DNA from: Streptomyces olivochromogenes
GTDB taxonomy: Bacteria > Actinomycetota > Actinomycetes > Streptomycetales > Streptomycetaceae
NCBI RefSeq assembly: GCF_001514115.1
Contig: NZ_KQ948454.1
Location: 1-64,000, forward strand
Direction of reading: 5' to 3'
Length of the DNA: 64,000 nt
Positions 8,862 to 17,730 of the stretch are shown here, piece after piece. Within the stretch, counting starts at the first letter, position 1. The number at the start of each line of letters is the position of its first letter. Under the pieces are notes generated by a model. It was given only the letters and a program-made list of their open reading frames with translations. It searched no databases and was not told the origin of the DNA. The position numbers and the translations under genes are program-made.

Positions 8862-10106
8862 GTGTCCTCGACCGCTTCCCGGCCGACATCCTCCCCACCC
8901 CGGAACGCTCCCGGCGAACTCCCCGCGACCACGAACACGAACACGAGTACGGGCACGAGCACGGGTGCGGGGACGAGCAGGAGCACGGACATCCTGTGCT
9001 CCCTCCGCACCCAGCTGCGCCGGGCGGCCCCCGCCCTGCTCGCCTACGGGGCCGTACGCCTCGTGAGTCTGCTGGTCCTCACCCTGTGGGCGCACCATCA
9101 ACACCACGGCGTGTGGCCCGTCCTGGCCACGCAGTGGGACGCGGACTGGTACCTGGGCATCGCCCAGCACGGCTACGCCCACCACCTGGGCACCCGGTAC
9201 GACGCGAACAACCTCGCGTTCTTCCCGCTGTACCCGATCCTGGTCAAGGCGGCCGCGGTCCTGACCCCGGGTACGCGCGCCACGACGGGCCTGGCGATCT
9301 CGATCGTCGCCTCCTTCCTCGCCGCGTGGGGGATCTTCGCCGTCGGCCACCATCTCCATGGCCGGCGCGTGGCCCTGCTGCTGACCTTCCTGTGGGCGGC
9401 TCTCCCGGTCGGCCAGGTCCAGTGGATGGGTTACACGGAGTCCCTCTTCACAGCGTTCGCCGCCTGGTCGCTGTACGCGGTGCTCACCGGCCGCTGGCTC
9501 TGGGCGGGCGCCTTGGCGTCGTTGTCGGGCCTGACCCGCCCGACGGGCATCGCGACGGCGGCCGCGGTCACCGTCACGGCCCTGCTCTCCCTGCGGCGCC
9601 GCTTCTCGCCCCGCGTCCTCGCGGCCGCGGCCCTCGCCCCGGCGGGCTGGTTCGCCTACGTCGGCTGGGTGGGCGTGCGCCTGGGCCGATGGGACGGCTA
9701 CTTCGCCGTGCAGCGGCTGTGGCACAACGACTGGGACGGCGGCGCGGAGACCCTGCGCCGTATGCGGGAGGTCCTCGCGCAGGACTCCAGACCGGAGCTG
9801 TTCCTGGTGATGGTCACGCTCACGCTGATCGTGTCGGTGGCCCTCTACACCCTGGGCGCCTGGGACCGGCAGCCGCTCCCTCTGCTGGTCTTCACCGGCG
9901 TCCTGCTGCTGATCGTGCTGGGCAGCGGCGGCGTCTACTTCCCCCGCGCCCGCTTCCTCCTGCCCGGCTTCCCGCTCCTGATCCCGCTGGCCCTCCATCT
10001 TTCCCGGGCCTCACCCCGCTTCCGGGCCCTCGCCGTGACCACGGCGCTACTGGGTTCGGCGTACTGGAGCGCGTACATGGCGCTGGTGTGGCCGAGCGCA
10101 CCCTGA
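8862..10106 (+). CDS. PIG-V-like mannosyltransferase family membrane protein
   Basis: 414 residues from GTG 8862, preceded at 8 bases by GGAG. The first 45 residues are Thr/Ser/Pro-rich and low complexity (repeated TNTSTG), then about eight to ten hydrophobic helices. The first luminal loop carries WDADWYLGIAQHGY, the W-D-x-x-W-Y signature seen in GPI mannosyltransferase II (PIG-V)-like proteins, so it is probably a polyprenyl-phosphate-mannose-dependent glycosyltransferase of the cell envelope. Acceptor unknown. It is monocistronic, convergent with the PH-domain gene across a 240-base gap (10107-10346) in which I see no gene. Confidence 0.82.
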   Translation: MSSTASRPTSSPPRNAPGELPATTNTNTSTGTSTGAGTSRSTDILCSLRTQLRRAAPALLAYGAVRLVSLLVLTLWAHHQHHGVWPVLATQWDADWYLGIAQHGYAHHLGTRYDANNLAFFPLYPILVKAAAVLTPGTRATTGLAISIVASFLAAWGIFAVGHHLHGRRVALLLTFLWAALPVGQVQWMGYTESLFTAFAAWSLYAVLTGRWLWAGALASLSGLTRPTGIATAAAVTVTALLSLRRRFSPRVLAAAALAPAGWFAYVGWVGVRLGRWDGYFAVQRLWHNDWDGGAETLRRMREVLAQDSRPELFLVMVTLTLIVSVALYTLGAWDRQPLPLLVFTGVLLLIVLGSGGVYFPRARFLLPGFPLLIPLALHLSRASPRFRALAVTTALLGSAYWSAYMALVWPSAP

Positions 10107-10346
10107 GCGGGCGTCCGTACAGCACCGCCCCTGGATTCGAACGTCTCTCGATTCACGGGGAATTGGGCTGTCGCATGCTCCTCGGCTGCCTGCTCCGTCC
10201 CCGCGCGTCTCACGCCGGAGGCAAGCGCGGATGTGCTCCTCACCCCGGGCGGCCTGATGCCGTACGGGGCGAGGGGGCGACGGGTCAGGGCCCGCAGGGC
10301 CCGCCCTGCGCGACGACGGACACCGGTCCGCCGCACCGCCCCGGTG

Positions 10347-10988
10347 TCACCCCACCGCCAGCAGGATCGCCAGGACCACGGCCCCCGCGACCGCGGGACC
10401 GATGACCTCGTACGCCCACCGCACGCTCACCTCGCCCTGCGCGCCCTCCGCGGCCGCCCGGGCCTCGGCGAGTTCGCGCAGGTCGTCCATGGCCTGGTCG
10501 GAGTGCGAACGGGTGGGCCCGCTCGCCACCGAGGAGGTGCGGCCGCTGCTGTCGGCGGCGGCGTTGCGCGCCTGCCGTCGGGCCGCGGCCTTGCGGCCGC
10601 GCAGGGAGACGGGGATCGCCCAGAGCTGGAACTTGGCGCCCTCGGCGTCGACCACCTCGTTGGAGTACCCGGAGCGCAGTGAGGCGACCTTGCTCCAGGG
10701 CAGCACGACGACACGGAACGGGTTACGGACGCGCAGCCGGTCCTCGTTGGCGTAGACGGCGGGGCGCAGCGTGAAGGCGGCCACCAGCGGAACCAGGAGG
10801 ATCAGCGCGGCGAGTGCCAGCCAGGGGGTGCGGCCGTGGCCGGAGACCAGCGCGTCGATGCCGAGCCAGCCCGTGATGGCGAGCAGCAGTACGCCGCCCG
10901 CGATACCGGCGTGCGACCGGTAGATCCGGTCCTGCGACTCGGGTCGCGAGGCGTCCGGCACGGGTGGCTGGTCATCCGGGGTCGTCAT
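10347..10988 (-). CDS. PH-domain membrane protein
   Basis: 213 residues from ATG 10988. Two hydrophobic helices (about residues 28-75) are followed by a bacterial PH-like domain (TLRPAVYANEDRLRVRNPFRVVVLPWSKVASLRSGY), a basic and Ala-rich cytoplasmic stretch, and a final transmembrane helix (VIGPAVAGAVVLAILLAVG). This is the common actinobacterial bPH layout; function unknown. A longer in-frame extension upstream overlaps deoC antisense and is rejected. It is divergent from deoC, sharing the gap that carries the deoC operator. Confidence 0.85.
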   Translation of the reverse strand: MTTPDDQPPVPDASRPESQDRIYRSHAGIAGGVLLLAITGWLGIDALVSGHGRTPWLALAALILLVPLVAAFTLRPAVYANEDRLRVRNPFRVVVLPWSKVASLRSGYSNEVVDAEGAKFQLWAIPVSLRGRKAAARRQARNAAADSSGRTSSVASGPTRSHSDQAMDDLRELAEARAAAEGAQGEVSVRWAYEVIGPAVAGAVVLAILLAVG

Positions 10989-11118
10989 GCCTCCGATTCT
11001 GCCCGACGCCCCCTGAACACTTCCTTCACCCCCGCCCCACGCCGCCGCTTCGTTACAGGCAGCGGGGGCCGCGCCCCGAATCCCCCGGCGTGGGCTCCCC
11101 CACACCCACCCCCGGGGC

Positions 11119-11147
11119 TGTACAGCCGCTACGCGCGTAGATATGCT
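11119..11147 (+). promoter_or_regulatory. deoC promoter with exact CTACGCGCGTAG operator
   Basis: A -35-like TGTACA lies at 11119-11124 and a -10-like TATGCT at 11142-11147, 17 bases apart. The exact palindrome CTACGCGCGTAG (11129-11140) fills the spacer. Seven bases after the -10 is the GTG start at 11154, so the transcript is predicted to be leaderless. Confidence 0.7.
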
Positions 11148-11153
11148 CAGCTC

Positions 11154-12110
11154 GTGACCATGCCCACCACTGCACCCGCACTCGGCGACGTAACCGCGTC
11201 GGACAGCACGCTGCGCCGCTTCCTCCACGGGCTCCCCGGCGTCGACACGGTCGGCCTGGAGGCGCGCGCCGCCTCGCTCGGCACCCGTTCCATCAAGACG
11301 ACCGCGAAGGCGTACGCCATCGACCTCGCCATCTCGATGGTCGACCTGACCACGCTGGAAGGCGCGGACACCCCGGGCAAGGTCCGGGCGCTCGGCGCCA
11401 AGGCGGTCCACCCCGACCCCACGGACCGTACAACACCCAGCACCGCGGCCGTCTGCGTGTACCCCGACATGGTGGCCACCGCCAAGGACGCCGTCGCCGG
11501 CTCCGGCGTGAAGGTCGCCTCGGTCGCCACCGCCTTCCCGGCCGGCCGCGCGGCCCTCGACGTGAAGCTCGCCGACGTACGCGACGCGGTCGCCGCCGGC
11601 GCCGACGAGATCGACATGGTCATCGACCGCGGGGCGTTCCTCGCGGGCAAGTACATGAAGGTGTACGACGAGATCACCGCCGTGAAGGAGGCCTGCGGGA
11701 CCAGCGCCCGTCTGAAGGTCATCTTCGAGACCGGCGAGCTCTCGACGTACGACAACATCCGCCGCGCGAGCTGGCTCGGCATGCTGGCCGGCGCGGACTT
11801 CATCAAGACCTCGACCGGCAAGGTCGCCGTCAACGCGACCCCGGCGAACACGCTCCTCATGCTGGAGGCGGTCCGCGACTTCCGCGCCCAGACCGGCGTC
11901 CAGGTCGGCGTGAAGCCCGCCGGCGGCATCCGCACCACCAAGGACGCCATCAAGTTCCTGGTCCTGGTGAACGAGACCGCGGGCGCGGACTGGCTGGACA
12001 ACCACTGGTTCCGCTTCGGCGCGTCCTCGCTCCTGAACGACCTGCTGATGCAGCGTCAGAAGCTGGCCACCGGCCGCTACTCCGGCCCCGACTACGTGAC
12101 GGTGGACTGA
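11154..12110 (+). CDS. deoC: Deoxyribose-phosphate aldolase
   Basis: 318 residues from GTG 11154. It cleaves 2-deoxyribose 5-phosphate to glyceraldehyde 3-phosphate and acetaldehyde. The Schiff-base lysine is in FIKTSTGK (about residue 220-227); the second active-site lysine is in GVKPAGGI, and the EIDMVIDRGAF strand is typical of class I DeoC. The protein is longer than E. coli DeoC (259) mainly at the N-terminus. Start choice: GTG 11154 is placed exactly one promoter spacing after TATGCT; ATG 11160 is the alternative. Six bases after its stop begins the aldehyde dehydrogenase gene, which would oxidise the acetaldehyde. Confidence 0.94.
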   Translation: MTMPTTAPALGDVTASDSTLRRFLHGLPGVDTVGLEARAASLGTRSIKTTAKAYAIDLAISMVDLTTLEGADTPGKVRALGAKAVHPDPTDRTTPSTAAVCVYPDMVATAKDAVAGSGVKVASVATAFPAGRAALDVKLADVRDAVAAGADEIDMVIDRGAFLAGKYMKVYDEITAVKEACGTSARLKVIFETGELSTYDNIRRASWLGMLAGADFIKTSTGKVAVNATPANTLLMLEAVRDFRAQTGVQVGVKPAGGIRTTKDAIKFLVLVNETAGADWLDNHWFRFGASSLLNDLLMQRQKLATGRYSGPDYVTVD

Positions 12111-12115
12111 TCACC

Positions 12116-13558
12116 ATGGCATCCGCATCCGCTTTCGAGTACGCACCGGCGCCCGAGTCCCGCTCCGTCGTCGACATCGCGCCCTCCTACGGCCTGTTCA
12201 TCGACGGCGAGTTCACCGAGGCCGCGGACGGCAAGGTCTTCAAGACCGTCTCCCCCTCCACCGAAGAGGTCCTGTCCGAGGTCGCCCAGGCGGGCGCGGA
12301 GGACGTGGACCGCGCCGTGAAGGCCGCCCGCAGGGCCTTCGAGAAGTGGTCGGCGCTGCCGGGCTCCGAGCGCGCCAAGTACCTCTTCCGCATCGCCCGG
12401 ATCATCCAGGAGCGCAGCCGCGAGCTCGCCGTCCTGGAGACCCTCGACAACGGCAAGCCGATCAAGGAGACCCGCGACGCCGACCTCCCCCTGGTCGCCG
12501 CGCACTTCTTCTACTACGCGGGCTGGGCCGACAAGCTCGACCACGCCGGTTTCGGCGCGAACCCCCGCCCCCTGGGCGTCGCGGGCCAGGTCATCCCCTG
12601 GAACTTCCCCCTCCTGATGCTGGCGTGGAAGATCGCCCCGGCGCTGGCGACCGGCAACACGGTCGTCCTCAAGCCCGCCGAGACGACCCCCCTGTCCGCC
12701 CTGTTCTTCGCGGACATCTGCCGCCAGGCGGGCCTGCCCAAGGGCGTCGTCAACATCCTTCCGGGATACGGCGACGCGGGCGCCGCGCTCGTCGAGCACC
12801 CCGACGTGAACAAGGTGGCCTTCACCGGCTCCACCGCCGTCGGCAAGGCGATCGCCCGCCAGGTCGCGGGCACGGACAAGAAGGTCACCCTCGAACTCGG
12901 CGGCAAGGGCGCGAACATCGTCTTCGACGACGCCCCCATCGACCAGGCCGTCGAGGGCGTCGTCACCGGCATCTTCTTCAACCAGGGCCAGGTCTGCTGC
13001 GCGGGCTCCCGTCTCCTCGTCCAGGAGTCGATCCACGACGAGCTGCTCGACTCGCTCAAGCGCCGTCTGTCCACCCTCCGCCTCGGCGACCCCCTGGACA
13101 AGAACACGGACATCGGCGCGATCAACTCCGCCGAGCAGCTGTCCCGCATCACCTCGCTCGTCGAGCAGGGCGAGGCCGAGGGCGCCGAGCGCTGGTCCCC
13201 GGCCTGCGAACTCCCCTCCTCCGGCTACTGGTTCGCCCCGACGCTCTTCACGAACGTCACCCAGGCGCACACCATCGCGCGCGACGAGATCTTCGGCCCG
13301 GTCCTGTCCGTCCTCACCTTCCGGACCCCCGACGAGGCCGTCGCCAAGGCCAACAACTCCCAGTACGGCCTCTCCGCCGGCATCTGGACCGAGAAGGGCT
13401 CCCGGATCCTGGCCGTCGCGAGCAAGCTGCGCGCGGGCGTCATCTGGTCCAACACGTTCAACAAGTTCGATCCGACCTCGCCGTTCGGCGGTTACAAGGA
13501 GTCGGGCTTCGGCCGCGAGGGCGGTCGCCACGGCCTGGAGGCGTACCTCGATGTCTGA
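12116..13558 (+). CDS. Aldehyde dehydrogenase, catalytic partner of the deoC operon
   Basis: 480 residues. Visible motifs: IPWNFPLLM, the NAD-binding GNTVVLKPAE, FTGSTAVGK, the general-base Glu in LELGGKGANIV, and the catalytic Cys in NQGQVCCAGSR; the C-terminal PFGGYKESGFGREGG is also present. It is a full-length NAD-dependent ALDH. It follows deoC by 5 bases and its last 8 bases overlap the next ALDH-like gene, so the three are one operon. Likely job: acetaldehyde from DeoC to acetate. The downstream partner lacks a catalytic domain, and the pair together resembles one ALDH16 polypeptide split in two. Confidence 0.93.
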   Translation: MASASAFEYAPAPESRSVVDIAPSYGLFIDGEFTEAADGKVFKTVSPSTEEVLSEVAQAGAEDVDRAVKAARRAFEKWSALPGSERAKYLFRIARIIQERSRELAVLETLDNGKPIKETRDADLPLVAAHFFYYAGWADKLDHAGFGANPRPLGVAGQVIPWNFPLLMLAWKIAPALATGNTVVLKPAETTPLSALFFADICRQAGLPKGVVNILPGYGDAGAALVEHPDVNKVAFTGSTAVGKAIARQVAGTDKKVTLELGGKGANIVFDDAPIDQAVEGVVTGIFFNQGQVCCAGSRLLVQESIHDELLDSLKRRLSTLRLGDPLDKNTDIGAINSAEQLSRITSLVEQGEAEGAERWSPACELPSSGYWFAPTLFTNVTQAHTIARDEIFGPVLSVLTFRTPDEAVAKANNSQYGLSAGIWTEKGSRILAVASKLRAGVIWSNTFNKFDPTSPFGGYKESGFGREGGRHGLEAYLDV

Positions 13559-14459
13559 GAAGACCGACAAGACCGAGCAGCAGCGACTGAGCGTCTTCAA
13601 GACCTACAAGCTGTACGTGGGCGGGAAGTTCCCGCGTTCCGAGAGCGGCCGGGTGTACGAGGTGACCGACTCCAAGGGCAAGTGGCTGGCCAACGCGCCC
13701 CTCTCCTCCCGCAAGGACGCCCGTGACGCCGTGGTCGCCGCCCGCAAGGCGTTCGGCGGCTGGTCCGGTGCGACGGCGTACAACCGCGGTCAGATCCTCT
13801 ACCGCGTCGCGGAGATGCTGGAGGGCCGCAGGGACCAGTTCGTCCGTGAGGTCGCGGACGCGGAGGGCCTGTCGAAGTCCAAGGCCGCCGCGGTCGTCGA
13901 CGCGGCCATCGACCGCTGGGTCTGGTACGCGGGCTGGACCGACAAGATCGCCCAGGTGGTGGGCGGCGGCAACCCGGTCGCGGGCCCCTTCTTCAACCTG
14001 TCCACCCCGGAGCCGACGGGCGTCGTCACCGTCCTCGCGCCCCAGGAGTCGTCCTTCCTGGGCCTGGTCTCGGTGATCGCCCCGGTGATCGCGACCGGCA
14101 ACACGGTGGTCGTGATCGCGAGCGAGAAGTCCCCGCTCCCGGCGCTGTCGCTGGGCGAGGTGCTGGCCACCTCCGACCTTCCGGGCGGTGTCGTCAACGT
14201 CCTCTCCGGAAAGACGGCGGAGATCGCGGCGCCCCTCGCCGCGCACCAGGACGTCAACGCGATCGACCTCGCGGGCGCGGACGACGTACTGGCGAAGGAG
14301 CTGGAGATCGCCGCGGCCGACAACCTGAAGCGCGTCGTCCGTCCACAGGCTGTGGATTACTCGCGGACGCCCGGCATCGAGCGCCTGACGGCCTTCCTGG
14401 AGACGAAGACGGTCTGGCACCCGACGGGCGCGCTCGGCGCCTCCGGCTCGTCCTACTGA
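13551..14459 (+). CDS. Truncated ALDH-fold partner protein without catalytic domain
   Basis: 302 residues from ATG 13551, which overlaps the preceding gene by 8 bases. It aligns with the first half of ALDHs only: the cofactor-binding domain is recognisable (VVTVLAPQESSFLG, GNTVVVIASE, LPGGVVNVLSG), but the NAD-contacting lysine is replaced (KPAE to IASE), and the whole domain with the catalytic Cys is missing. The C-terminus ends in a short tail (TVWHPTGALGASG) that resembles an ALDH oligomerisation end. It is intact, translationally coupled and GC-biased like its neighbours, so I read it as a conserved pseudoenzyme subunit rather than a broken gene. Confidence 0.85.
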   Translation: MSEKTDKTEQQRLSVFKTYKLYVGGKFPRSESGRVYEVTDSKGKWLANAPLSSRKDARDAVVAARKAFGGWSGATAYNRGQILYRVAEMLEGRRDQFVREVADAEGLSKSKAAAVVDAAIDRWVWYAGWTDKIAQVVGGGNPVAGPFFNLSTPEPTGVVTVLAPQESSFLGLVSVIAPVIATGNTVVVIASEKSPLPALSLGEVLATSDLPGGVVNVLSGKTAEIAAPLAAHQDVNAIDLAGADDVLAKELEIAAADNLKRVVRPQAVDYSRTPGIERLTAFLETKTVWHPTGALGASGSSY

Positions 14460-14463
14460 GCGG

Positions 14464-14493
14464 TTCCCCGCGCCCCGTCCGGGGCGCGGGGAA
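14464..14493. terminator. Bidirectional hairpin between convergent genes
   Basis: TTCCCCGCGCCCC pairs perfectly with GGGGCGCGGGGAA across a GTCC loop (13-bp stem). It begins 5 bases after the ALDH-partner stop and is 21 bases from the end of the convergent secreted-protein gene, so it can terminate both. Confidence 0.85.
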
Positions 14494-14514
14494 GCTCACG
14501 CACCTCCCGGCGAC

Positions 14515-14931
14515 TCACGCGCCCCCCAGCAGCCCCAACGCCTGTCCCACCACCGGCACGCCCCCCAGCGACGACGCCTGCGCCAGCGGCCCCGTCAGGG
14601 CCTTCGAGGTCAGCGGCTTGAAGTCCGCGAGCTGGGTGCCCACCCCGTTGTCGAGCGGGTCGGCCCCCGTGCCGGCGAGCGGGTTGGGCTTGAGGCCCGC
14701 GATCGGACCGGTGGCATATCCCACCGTGCCGGTCAGGGCCCCCAGGCCCGCCTGCGGGTCGAGGTTGCCCAGCGAGGTGGGCCGGGCGCGCACCGGATCC
14801 ACGACGGGGGCCGTGTCCGCGACGGCCGGACTCGCGGCGGCGGCCGCACCGGCGGCGACCACTCCGAGCGCGACGGCGACGCGCGCGGTGGTGCGGGCCA
14901 GGGGGGTCTGCTGGTGTGCGTGTCGCGCCAT
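14515..14931 (-). CDS. Small secreted Ala/Gly/Leu-rich protein
   Basis: 138 residues from ATG 14931, preceded by GAAGAGGA. A signal peptide is clear: basic start (MARHAHQQTPLARTTAR), hydrophobic core VAVALGVVAAGAAAAA, and a likely cleavage after AVADTA. The mature part is low in charge and rich in Gly, Leu and Pro with repeated LG/LGG turns and ends LGLLGGA. I do not recognise a family. A protein with similar size and style is encoded at 21188-21541. Possibly a surface or matrix protein; no function assigned. Confidence 0.75.
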   Translation of the reverse strand: MARHAHQQTPLARTTARVAVALGVVAAGAAAAASPAVADTAPVVDPVRARPTSLGNLDPQAGLGALTGTVGYATGPIAGLKPNPLAGTGADPLDNGVGTQLADFKPLTSKALTGPLAQASSLGGVPVVGQALGLLGGA

Positions 14932-15153
14932 CGGATGTCCTCTTCGGTGAGCGTGAGCGAGTGCGGGCGGAGAGCAACGGGATTCGCACGCAGAGTAGTT
15001 GAACCAGATGCCGCCGCGGGCGGCGATGGCGGCGGATTCCCCTGTGCGGGTCAACAGACATACGGACGTAACCCCGATAATCCTTCGGGATAATGTTCCG
15101 GAGGCCTGCCGAAGCGCGGCGTGGCCCGGCCGAGTCACAGAAGGTACAGAGAA

Positions 15154-15780
15154 TTGGGTTCCCATCCTCCGATACCCACCCGTGTGGTGCTGCTCTGCGG
15201 CCCCTCCGGCTCTGGAAAGTCCCTTCTCGCGGCCGACTCCGGACTCCCCGTGCTCCGCCTCGACGACTTCTACAAAGAGGGCACCGACCCGACGCTCCCC
15301 CAGGTCGAGGGCAGCTCCGACATCGACTGGGACCATCCGCAGTCGTGGGACGCGGACATCGCGGTCGCGGCGATCGAGGAGCTGTGCCGTACGGGACGTA
15401 CGACCGTTCCCGTCTACGACATCTCGCTGAGCGCCCGTACCGGCGCGGAGGCGCTGCACATCGAGCGGACGCCGCTGTTCATCGCGGAGGGCATCTTCGC
15501 CGCCGAGATCGTCGAGCGCTGCCGGGAGCTGGGGATCCTGGCCGACGCGCTGTGTCTGTCGCGCGGCCCGCTGACCACGTTCCGCCGCCGCTTCCTGCGG
15601 GATCTGCGGGAGGGCCGCAAGTCGGTCCCGTTCCTGCTGCGCCGCGGCTGGCGCCTGATGCGATCCGAACGTTCGATCGTGGCCCGGCAGAGCGCGCTGG
15701 GCGCCCACCCCTGCGACAAGGCCGAGGCCCTGGGCCGACTGGCCGCGGCGGCCGCCGGACGCTGCACGACACCGGCGTAG
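15154..15780 (+). CDS. Uridine kinase-like P-loop kinase
   Basis: 208 residues from TTG 15154, which has an AAGG box 9 bases upstream; GTG 15121 would add 11 residues. The Walker A is GPSGSGKS, followed by LDDFYKEG and the DIDWDHPQSWD block of uridine kinase/phosphoribulokinase-like enzymes; the lid segment FRRRFLRDLREGRKS is also visible. Expected reaction: phosphorylation of uridine or cytidine to the monophosphate. This gives the region a salvage branch to balance the catabolic nucleoside genes. It is convergent with sigQ over a 209-base gap in which I see no gene. Confidence 0.86.
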   Translation: MGSHPPIPTRVVLLCGPSGSGKSLLAADSGLPVLRLDDFYKEGTDPTLPQVEGSSDIDWDHPQSWDADIAVAAIEELCRTGRTTVPVYDISLSARTGAEALHIERTPLFIAEGIFAAEIVERCRELGILADALCLSRGPLTTFRRRFLRDLREGRKSVPFLLRRGWRLMRSERSIVARQSALGAHPCDKAEALGRLAAAAAGRCTTPA

Positions 15781-15989
15781 TCAGGGGCCCTGCGCAAGGA
15801 CACGCGAAGAGGCCACTCTCCGAAAAGTGCCACCACACGAAAAGAGGCCCAGGCGAACCCCCCGTCCGCCCGGACCTTTTCTCGTTTCCCCCGTGCTCCT
15901 CAGGGGTCCCCCGACCCCGTTGGTTTTCCCCCCGGTACCGCTCCCCCGTACCAACCGGTACTACCGGTTGCCCGCTCCCCCACAGACCT

Positions 15990-16742
15990 TCAGGCGACGA
16001 GCTCCCCGAAGGACTCCTCCTCGTCACGGCCGAAGCTGAGGACCTCGTCCTCACGCATCCGGCGCAGCGACCGCCAGATGCTCGACTTCACCGTGCCGAC
16101 ACTGATGTCGAGGATCTCCGCGATCTCCGGGTCCGTGCGGCCCTCGTAGTAACGAAGGACCAGCATGGTGCGCTGGAGTTCGGGCAGCCGGGCCAGCGCC
16201 TGCCACAGCACGGCGCGCAGCTCGGTGCCGCGCATCGCGTCCGTGTCACCGGCGGTCTCCGGCAGTTCCTCGGTCGGGTACTCGTTCAGCTTGCGGCGGC
16301 GCCACGCGCTGATGTGCAGATTGGTCATGGTGCGGCGGAGGTAGCCCCCGACCGCGGCCTTGTCACTGATCCGGTCCCAGGCCCGGTACGTCGAGAACAG
16401 CGCGCTCTGCAGCAGGTCCTCGGCCTCGAAGCGGTCCCCGGTCAGGTGGTAGGCGGTTGCGTACAGGGAGGCGCGGCGCTCCTGGACGTAGGCGGTGAAC
16501 TCCGCCTCCGACACCGAGCGACGTTCCCCCGTGGCCTCCCTGTACGCGGCTCCCCCGTGAGCTCCCCCGTTACCGCCGTTCTCCCCCGTGAAGGCGTCAA
16601 CCACCGTCATGTACGTGGTGTGCTGACGCCCGGTGCCGCGAGCGCACCCCCGCCCGCTCACGGCACCGGACTTCTCCGAACCCCTGACGTCGTGGAGCCG
16701 CGTGACAACTGCGCTAGTGCTGGTGCTGTGCAGCGTGTTCAT
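15990..16742 (-). CDS. sigQ: ECF-type RNA polymerase sigma factor SigQ
   Basis: 250 residues from ATG 16742 (MNTLHSTSTS); ATG 16610 (MTVVDAFTGENGG) is a possible alternative. Region 2 (FTAYVQERRASLYATAYHLTGDRFEAEDLLQSALFSTY in pieces) and region 4 (LPELQRTMLVLRYYEG, IAEILDISVGTVKSSIWRSL) are complete; it is of the SigE-like ECF type. In S. coelicolor sigQ is divergent from afsQ1-afsQ2 and is an AfsQ1 target that antagonises AfsQ1-dependent antibiotic control; the arrangement here is the same. The N-terminus is long and Gly/Thr-rich. The 310-base gap to afsQ1 contains the GTCAC repeats described separately. Confidence 0.9.
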   Translation of the reverse strand: MNTLHSTSTSAVVTRLHDVRGSEKSGAVSGRGCARGTGRQHTTYMTVVDAFTGENGGNGGAHGGAAYREATGERRSVSEAEFTAYVQERRASLYATAYHLTGDRFEAEDLLQSALFSTYRAWDRISDKAAVGGYLRRTMTNLHISAWRRRKLNEYPTEELPETAGDTDAMRGTELRAVLWQALARLPELQRTMLVLRYYEGRTDPEIAEILDISVGTVKSSIWRSLRRMREDEVLSFGRDEEESFGELVA

Positions 16743-16873
16743 CTCGCGCCCCCCGTCGTGGAGTTCCGGTTCTTCGGTTCGTTCCGTCGTGCTGTGCTGC
16801 CGTCTTGCCGTCGTGCTCTCTTGCTTGTGTCGAAAAGCTTGCCCGGGCCACTTCATGGCCGTGTCCGCCGACT

Positions 16874-16935
16874 GTCACAGACCTGTCACAGGGCCCCTCC
16901 CCAGGCGCGTCACGGCACGATCACAGCGCGGTCAC
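16874..16935. promoter_or_regulatory. AfsQ1-box array between sigQ and afsQ1
   Basis: GTCAC occurs at 16874, 16885, 16909 and 16931, and ATCAC at 16920. Within each cluster the spacing is 11 bases, that is GTCAC-N6-GTCAC. This fits the reported AfsQ1 recognition pattern GTnAC-N6-GTnAC. Two clusters are separated by 24 bases. Location between the divergent sigQ and afsQ1 genes implies control of both. Confidence 0.75.
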
Positions 16936-17052
16936 AGAGGAGAGCGGTACGGCTACGCGGACGCCCTTCGGGCGCCCCTCTTCTGTGCGGGAGATGGGTG
17001 GGAGCGCTCCAACTGTCGAAAGAGTCCCTCACCATGGGCCAGAATGACGTTC

Positions 17053-17730
17053 GTGCCTTCCCTGTTGCTGATCGAGGACGACGACGCCATCCGGACGGCC
17101 CTGGAGCTCTCTTTGACGCGCCAGGGACACCGGGTGGCCACCGCTGCCACCGGCGAGGACGGTCTGAAACTGTTGCGTGAGCAGCGGCCGGATCTGATCG
17201 TGCTGGACGTGATGCTGCCCGGCATCGACGGGTTCGAGGTGTGCCGGCGCATCCGGCGCACGGACCAGCTGCCGATCATTCTGCTGACCGCGCGCAGCGA
17301 CGACATCGACGTCGTGGTCGGACTCGAGTCCGGCGCCGATGACTATGTCGTCAAGCCCGTCCAGGGGCGGGTGCTCGACGCCCGTATCAGGGCCGTGCTG
17401 CGGCGCGGGGAGCGCGAGGCCAACGACTCGGCGACGTTCGGTTCCCTCGTCATCGACCGTGCCGCCATGACGGTCACCAAGAACGGCGAGGATCTGCAGC
17501 TGACACCCACCGAGCTGCGGCTGCTCCTGGAGCTGAGCCGCCGGCCCGGACAGGCGCTGTCCCGCCAGCAGTTGCTGCGACTGGTGTGGGAGCACGACTA
17601 CCTGGGCGACTCGCGGCTGGTGGACGCGTGTGTCCAGCGGCTGCGCGCGAAGATCGAGGACGTTCCGTCCTCGCCCACCCTGATCCGTACGGTCCGCGGA
17701 GTCGGCTACCGACTGGACACTCCTCAGTGA
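17053..17730 (+). CDS. afsQ1: Response regulator AfsQ1
   Basis: 225 residues from GTG 17053, the length reported for AfsQ1; ATG 17044 would add three residues. Receiver domain: acidic pocket LLIEDDD, phosphorylated Asp in LDVMLPG (about residue 52), the T in LLTARS and Lys in VVKPV. OmpR/PhoB winged helix: LTPTELRLLLELSRRPGQALSRQQLL and the C-terminal IRTVRGVGYRL. A -10-like CAGAAT 7 bases before GTG and no ribosome binding site suggest a leaderless mRNA. AfsQ1 controls antibiotic production in response to nitrogen (glutamate) in S. coelicolor. The stop overlaps the afsQ2 start by 4 bases (GTGA). Confidence 0.94.
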   Translation: MPSLLLIEDDDAIRTALELSLTRQGHRVATAATGEDGLKLLREQRPDLIVLDVMLPGIDGFEVCRRIRRTDQLPIILLTARSDDIDVVVGLESGADDYVVKPVQGRVLDARIRAVLRRGEREANDSATFGSLVIDRAAMTVTKNGEDLQLTPTELRLLLELSRRPGQALSRQQLLRLVWEHDYLGDSRLVDACVQRLRAKIEDVPSSPTLIRTVRGVGYRLDTPQ

